A DNA stretch of 64,000 bases from Deuterostichococcus epilithicus (taxonomy: Eukaryota; Chlorophyta; Trebouxiophyceae; Prasiolales; Stichococcaceae). Every line of letters begins with the position of its first letter. Within the stretch, counting starts at the first letter, position 1. The position numbers were made by a program, and so were the translations under genes. A model generated the notes under the pieces. The model worked only from the letters and a program-made list of their open reading frames with translations, was not told the DNA's origin and searched no databases. Of the stretch, positions 58,426 to 64,000 are shown one piece after another. The stretch covers positions 1,302,001-1,366,000 of the forward strand of contig JAVTLE010000008.1 in assembly GCA_033439295.1 (NCBI GenBank), in the 5' to 3' direction.

Positions 58426-58933
58426 TTTGGATGTATCAAGAGCTTCAAGCCCCTTCCTTGCTGCCAGGCGCCGGACTGGTCGGTTGCACCTGCTTGATCC
58501 TTGCACGACGGCAGAAAAGCCAGCCAGACAACGCCACCACACAGTGGCCGCGGGCGTGGCAACGTCTACGAATCCGGCTCAGACCGACGCGCGATCAAGC
58601 GCGTCCCAATTGCTACTGTTGCGCGTTCAGGGAGGCGCGAGGTCCAACCGGTGCAAAAGGGGCAGAACCCGACTTGAAACGGGCACACTGTGAAAATCGC
58701 GCAGCTTGGAGTCAATCGCCAAGGCGTTGTTTCCAACTGTATCGCATTGCAAGCTGAGTGTTCGAATCTCGTGTGCTCTGTGTGGTCACAGCGCTGTTGA
58801 AGTCTACGGCCGCGAGTCCACCACAATTCACACCAGGCAAACCAATAGGCAAACCCGGCCCTGGCACCGAGCCAGTGCGGAGTGAGCTCATTCAACCAGT
58901 CGGTCGCTTCTAGTGCCTGGTTTCCCAGCCGGT
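58426..58933. promoter_or_regulatory. Shared upstream region of SERF and PP5
   Basis: The start codons of the two divergent genes are 508 bases apart. Promoters for both are expected here. No defined element was recognised. Confidence 0.42.
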
Positions 58934-61900
58934 ATGACGGACGCCGGCCCGGCAACTGAGGAGGCCCCCAGCAGCGTGCTGAATGGCAGCGCTCTGCAGC
59001 CTGCCACGGCGGCTGACGTCTCGGCAGCAGACCGTGAAAAGGCTGCGGAGTGGCGGCTGAAGGGCAACGACGAGTTCAAAAGTGAGTGGTCAGCTCGGCC
59101 CCTCGATGTGCATGCGGCGGCCAGCGGCACTCCGCTGCCGCAGCTGCGAAGTCCGCATGCGCAGCTCCGATGGTTAGTTGCTCCCCGAAATTTGCTGTGC
59201 TTCAGACTCGTCACTGGCATAGACTCCCTGCTGTGACTGCAGAGAAGCACTACCATGCGGCAATCGAGCACTACTCCAGGTGAGCAGCGCTCATGACAAT
59301 GAAATGCCGCTCGTTGCACCCTGACGGCGGCGCATGCCTGCCTGAGCTCCTTGGTGCTCCCTTGTGCTGCTGTTCACAAAGATTATCTGCACATTCGTAT
59401 CGGGAGGAGGCAGTTTCTCCACATTTCTCATTTTTGGAATGCTGAACTGCAATGCTTGATCACGCCTGCAGGTCATTGGACCTGGACCCAGCCAGCCCGA
59501 GCGTGCTGTCCAACCGATCCTTTGCTCACATACGCACGGAGGAGTATGGCAGCGCGATCGCGGACGCCTCGGCGGCCATTGCGGCAGATCCAAAGCTGCC
59601 CAAGGTGCTTTGCAATCTGATATGTATGCCGCCGCTTCGTCGGGCGGCAAGCGTATGCTGAAAACACGAGTTGAGGCAACCTGCACGGCGCAATGCCACA
59701 GTGCTATCATCAGGGCTCACACCAGATGCAGCATAGCCCCGGCCTCGAGTGTGTCAACGCTCCGCCTGCATGCTTGGACAGACGTTTTTGTGATTTGATA
59801 GATGCAATTTGCAGGGCTACTACCGGCGTGCGGACGCCAACTTTGCGCTTGGCCACTTCAAGCCAGCGCTGAAAGACTTTCAGAAAGCGGCGCGTCTGAA
59901 CCCGAAGGACCCGGACCTGCGGCGCAAGCTGACGGAGTGCGAGCGCATCGTCAAGCGCATGCGCTTTGAGGAGTCGCTGGCAGTACCGGTGAATGCTCTC
60001 ACCTGTTCCATTTGTTTCATCAAGCCCCGATGGCTCCGCTGCACCAAGGCCTTGCAGCGTACATCGCATGGGGTGCTGCTGAGATTGGGGACTGCATGCA
60101 GCAAGGCTGGGCTGGCGCTGCCAAGTTTCGATTCCCTGTTTCAATCTACAAGCTGCTGTTGGCATGGTCCCTTGCGCCGCCACTTGTGCACAGCATCGTG
60201 CGGCGTCCCCGGAAAGCGTCAGACCAACTACTGCAGGAGGAGGAGGTGGTGCCGCCGTCACAGCTCATCGACCTGTCCGCCATGGCGGTGGATGACAGCT
60301 ACCAGGGCCCACGGATGGAAGGTGAGTCTTGCAATCTTATTGCATTTTATCGCAACATAGCAGGCGTCGAGGCCTGCGCGCCACGGTCATCAGCAGGCAG
60401 CGGTTGGCACCCAAACGTGTCTGACGTATAGCTGTGCTGGGGAGCAGTCGTGGCCTGCTGAGTACGCGATCCAGACTTCGAAGTGGCGTTGGAAGCTTTG
60501 TGCTGGTACCAAGCAAATCATGACAGCTGTACTTCTTACCATGACAGCTGTTCTTCTGTCATGCGCTGGTACATGACCTCCCCTCATTTGTAATGCACTG
60601 CCACCAATCCATGGCTGTGCGAGCCCGGTTCTAGATGTGAAGGTGGGAACTGGGAGGCCAGCTTGCGGCAGCGGCTGTACCTTGCACGGTCTGTGGCAGC
60701 CTGAGATCAGACAGGGGTTCGACCTTCAGCATGCACCACAAGCCATCTGCGACGGGCAGGCCTGGCTGCGGCTGCTGTCTTTATTTGGGACATCGTGCCC
60801 ACATCTGGCGGTGCAGCATGCTGCGCCCACTATTCACTCCATAGACACCCACCCAAAGTCCTGCTCCGCCCGCAGGCTCGCAGGCGGAGGGGTACAGGAT
60901 AACGCGGCACTTTGTGGAGGACATGATGGAGGCGTTCCGGGAGCAGAAGAAGGTGCACCCGCGCTTCGCCTTCGAAATCGTCATGGCCGCGCTCGCAGTG
61001 CTCAAGTCGCAGCCGACGCTCGTGGACGTGGACATACCCGAAGGTGGGACTTACTGCTTTTGAATCCCTGGGGAAGCCTTCTGAAGGGTGCATGCGCATG
61101 CAGGGGAGCATGTGCAGGCAGGCTGCAGCCAGGCGGCGAGAACTGTGCGGTGCAGGCCACAGCAGCACTGAGGCTTGCACCCTGTGCCTGTGCCCCTGCA
61201 GGCTCGGCGTTTACCGTCTGCGGCGATGTGCACGGGCAGTATTACGACCTGCTCAACATCTTCAAGCTGAATGGGCGGCCCTCCGAAGAGAACCCCTACC
61301 TCTTCAACGGCGAGCCTGACAGACCTCACAGCCCGGCTAACTGACAGAGGCCTCGCACCGTCCACGAAAGCGCCGCCTGTGCAGCGAAAGTCTTGTGCAT
61401 GCTGCGCACCCGTCAGCGCCCGCGCCTGAGGGTTCCGGCGAGGTCCAACTGTACTAACCGCTCAGGACGTCCAAGCAAATGTGATTCGATTCGTGATTTG
61501 CGCCGCACAGGCGACTTCGTGGACCGGGGCTCCTTTTCAGCGGAGGTCATCCTGACGCTGTTTGCGTACAAGGCGCTGCACCCAGGGCACATGCACCTGG
61601 CGCGCGGCAACCACGAGTCGAGGTCCATGAACAGCATCTACGGCTTCGACGGCGAGGTGAGCGGCCCGGGAGCCTGCGCGGCAGCGCCGCCGCCGCGGCC
61701 GCGGATGTCATTGTCCCGTGCAGCGACGAGGATTGAAGTCAGACCCCCCGAGAGGTCCCCGCCAGGCCAGCCCGGCATGCAAGGCGGGCCCCCCGCTACG
61801 TCCCNACACCCCCGCCCCCCTTCCGAGCTGCGAACCTCCTGCGGCCGCTTCTCAGGAGCCGCAGCTTTGCAGCCTGTCGCCGCGCTGCGCGCTGCACCCG

Positions 61901-63490
61901 GCCTGACGCGCCGGCCTTTGGGCCGCCGGAGTCGGTGCCAAACCCTATCTCTTCGCTGCCCGTGCAGGTGAAAGCCAAGTACAGCGCGCCGCTGGTTGAG
62001 CTGTTCCGGGAGGTCTTCTGCTGGCTGCCGCTGGTGCACGTGCTGAACGGCAAGGTGATGGTGGTCCACGGGGGGCTCTTCTCGCAGGAGGGCGTGACCC
62101 TCGACGACATCCGTGGCATAGACCGCAACATGTGCGTCTGTCGGCCGCCCCCTCTGGCTGCTCGGAGGCATCGGGCTCTCTCCTCCAAGGCAGCTACAGC
62201 TGCCCAGCAGGGTCTAAGCGCGTCATCGAGGGGCTGCGTGTTGTGCACGGCGGATCGGTCGGTCGCAGGTTGCCGCTCGCATCGAGAGCATCCAACTCAG
62301 GTGCATGCGATGACCATTGCCGCGGCCGTGGGGCGCAGGGAGCCACCGGGCGAGGGCCTCATGTGCGAGCTGCTGTGGAGCGACCCGCAGCCGCAGCCCG
62401 GCCGCAGCCCCAGCAAGCGAGGCGTCGGCGTCGGCTTCGGTGGGGGCTCCCCCTCCCTCCCGCTACCCGTGGTGGCGTCCGCCGGCTGAGCCGCGCCCGG
62501 CTCAGTGCCCGCCACTGTACCCGCCATGGCCCGACTGTGCAGGCGTCGACCCGCAGTGTTGCGGCGCACTGTGCGCCGCCGCAGTCGCACCGCTTTGGCC
62601 TGCGAACACGCTTGAAAGCCGCTCTGGCGCCTCACCGCAGGCCCCGACGTCACCAAGCGCTTCCTGGAGCACAACAACCTGGACCTCATAGTGCGGTCGC
62701 ACGAGGTGCGGCCCCGCACCTCGCCTGACGAGCACCGTGTACAGGTTTCGCTGCGAGGGCTGCATCGGAGCAGCGCCCTGTGCTGCAGCATGGACATGTG
62801 GCCACTGCGCATCACAGCCTGCAGCTGAAGTGCATGAACTCGGCCAGCTCAACTGCTGCTTCTGGTCATGCGCTCACAGGTCAAGGACGAGGGCTACGAG
62901 ATCGGCCACGGTGCGAGCCGAAAACCATTCTCGAGCCTGGCAACCCTGAATCCGAGTTTTCTGTTGCAAAAGGGTACCCAGTCTGCAGCAGCATGTTGTC
63001 CAAGCTGTCGTGCACGGGTGCTTTGGTCGGCTGTATGCAAAGATCAAGCAGTGCGGTGCTAGGCCGTGCTACCGCTGGATTGCTCTGTGACCCGGCTTGT
63101 GGCTGCCCCCGCAGACGGCTACTGCGTGACCATCTTTTCAGCGCCCAACTACTGCGACCAGGTGCGTGTTGCACTGCTGCAGATGCCAAAGTCATGTTGT
63201 CGACGCACAATTGTCGGCGCAGCAATGTCAACTGTTCCACGACCCGTCATGCATTGAGGTCGGCAGAAACTGCACGTCTGGCGTGGCCTGCTGTGGCTCT
63301 GTGAAATCTGAAACGTGTCGGCCCTTGACCCAGGCTGTGACTGCTGCAGATGGGGAACAAGGGCGCGTTCATCACCTTCCGCGGCGAGGACTTGGCGCCA
63401 AAGTTCACGACCTTCTCGCAGAGCCCCCACCCCGACGTCAAGCCCATGCAGTATGCCGGCGGAATGATGAGCCAGCTGTTCGGCATGTGA
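58934..63490 (+). CDS. PP5: Protein phosphatase 5 (TPR-PPP serine/threonine phosphatase)
   Basis: Exons: 58934-59081, 59243-59279, 59472-59604, 59815-59988, 60237-60321, 60876-61043, 61202-61309, 61511-61656, 61968-62131, 62339-62439, 62641-62705, 62880-62910, 63115-63161, 63350-63490. All keep frame and give 515 residues. Three TPR units come first ([53 protein letters not shown]). They would bind Hsp90. The PP5 linker AVDDSYQGP and helix [14 protein letters not shown] lead into the phosphatase core. Its metal and catalytic motifs are [36 protein letters not shown] and FSAPNYCD. All metal ligands seen are present. The C-terminus SQLFGM lacks extra domains. The intron inside GDFVDRG starts with GC at 61310. 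An ambiguous base at 61805 lies in an intron. Confidence 0.96.
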
Positions 63491-64000
63491 ACATGAGCAC
63501 GGTCAGCAGGCGGCACTTGCTGCCTGCAGCACCACCTGCCGTTGCGATCCGATGCGGACGTCGCAGCCGACAGGCCAGTCGTGTCCTGAGTATCAGATGC
63601 GGGCCTGTTGCCCAGATTATGACGCGCATGACGCGCTGAATTGTTTGTCCGTCCGGAGCTTGCGAACATTGTCTGCCATGTTCCACCTTGATGCGCCAGG
63701 TGTGAAGAGTTCTTTGGCGCGGGGCTGGTCCTCGTCCTGTCAAGCAGGTCCTTGTTCCAGCTCAGAGATAGCAATCGAATTCAGTCATCAGTTGATCCGT
63801 GTGAAGGGAAAAACCGACGCGTGCGAGGGCTGTGATTTGTGCGAGGTGAGTACAGGCTGTCTTCTACTGATGGATTGCATGCACGGAGGACGGAGGCGGG
63901 TTCCGGCGTTAAAGGACGTCAAGGAAATTGTTACACACGGCTGCGGCGCCATCACAAGGGCAGGAAATTTGAAAGCATTCATGAGTGTCGCAGGCCGCAT
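63491..64000. other. Right edge, downstream of PP5
   Basis: This holds the PP5 3' end. Two plus-strand pieces could be exons of a further gene: an open stretch ending TDACEGCDLCE before a good donor (GTGAGT) at 63847, and an open frame from 63878 to the edge reading MHGGRRRVPALKDVKEIVTH. No family was recognised, and the gene would run beyond the window. Confidence 0.25.

Noticed and set aside
58745-58785. tRNA B-box-like string (GTTCGAATC) near the PP5 promoter
   Set aside because: No matching T-stem, anticodon arm or acceptor stem could be folded around it.
1-64000. Mobile elements and viral fossils
   Set aside because: No transposase, reverse transcriptase, integrase or capsid-like frame and no long terminal or inverted repeats were seen on either strand.

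Overview
The window is nuclear DNA of a green alga. The genes are GC-rich and cut by many short introns whose 3' ends usually read TGCAG. Several genes are plant-lineage types: a TOC64-like plastid import receptor, a plant-type PYRR riboflavin protein, a Mn-type CDF metal transporter, a plant-type MAEA and a plant-type TPR-PP5 phosphatase. The style fits a trebouxiophyte, but that is an inference and I name no species. I saw no transposase, reverse transcriptase, LTR, CRISPR array, rRNA or convincing tRNA.

Left to right: a Mn-CDF transporter (-, 284-3003) lies head to head with a sialyltransferase-like (GT29-like) membrane protein (+, 3546-4924). The ATM checkpoint kinase follows (+, 5198-23915, about 18.7 kb). 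Tail to tail with ATM is a GlcNAc-transferase-like glycosyltransferase (-, 24241-26738), which is head to head with the riboflavin enzyme PYRR (+, about 27.7-32.0 kb). A TOC64-like protein (-, 32497-37188) is head to head with a Rab7 GTPase (+, 37698-39202). TAF4 of TFIID follows (+, 40020-44450). The NMD factor UPF2 (-, 45404-54260) is head to head with MAEA/GID9 (+, 54597-57517). A tiny SERF gene (-, 57879-58425) is head to head with protein phosphatase 5 (+, 58934-63490). A doubtful exon lies at the right edge.

The genes do not form one pathway. They are housekeeping and regulatory genes for DNA damage response, transcription, mRNA surveillance, ubiquitin ligation, membrane traffic, plastid import, cofactor synthesis and glycosylation. 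They are packed as five divergent pairs separated by convergent or tandem junctions.

Two features cut across genes. First, introns with GC instead of GT at the 5' end are common: at least eight, in six genes, each fixed by reading frame and protein homology. Second, short tandem duplications (53 to about 123 bp period) repeatedly straddle intron-exon borders, in ATM twice, UPF2 and TOC64. In the two ATM cases the upstream copy has lost its AG; in UPF2 both copies keep working-looking splice sites 53 bp apart.

All gene models come from reading frame, splice-site consensus and remembered protein families. Full exon chains that keep frame were worked out for the GT29-like, GlcNAc-transferase, Rab7, MAEA, SERF and PP5 genes, and for PYRR except its 5' end.
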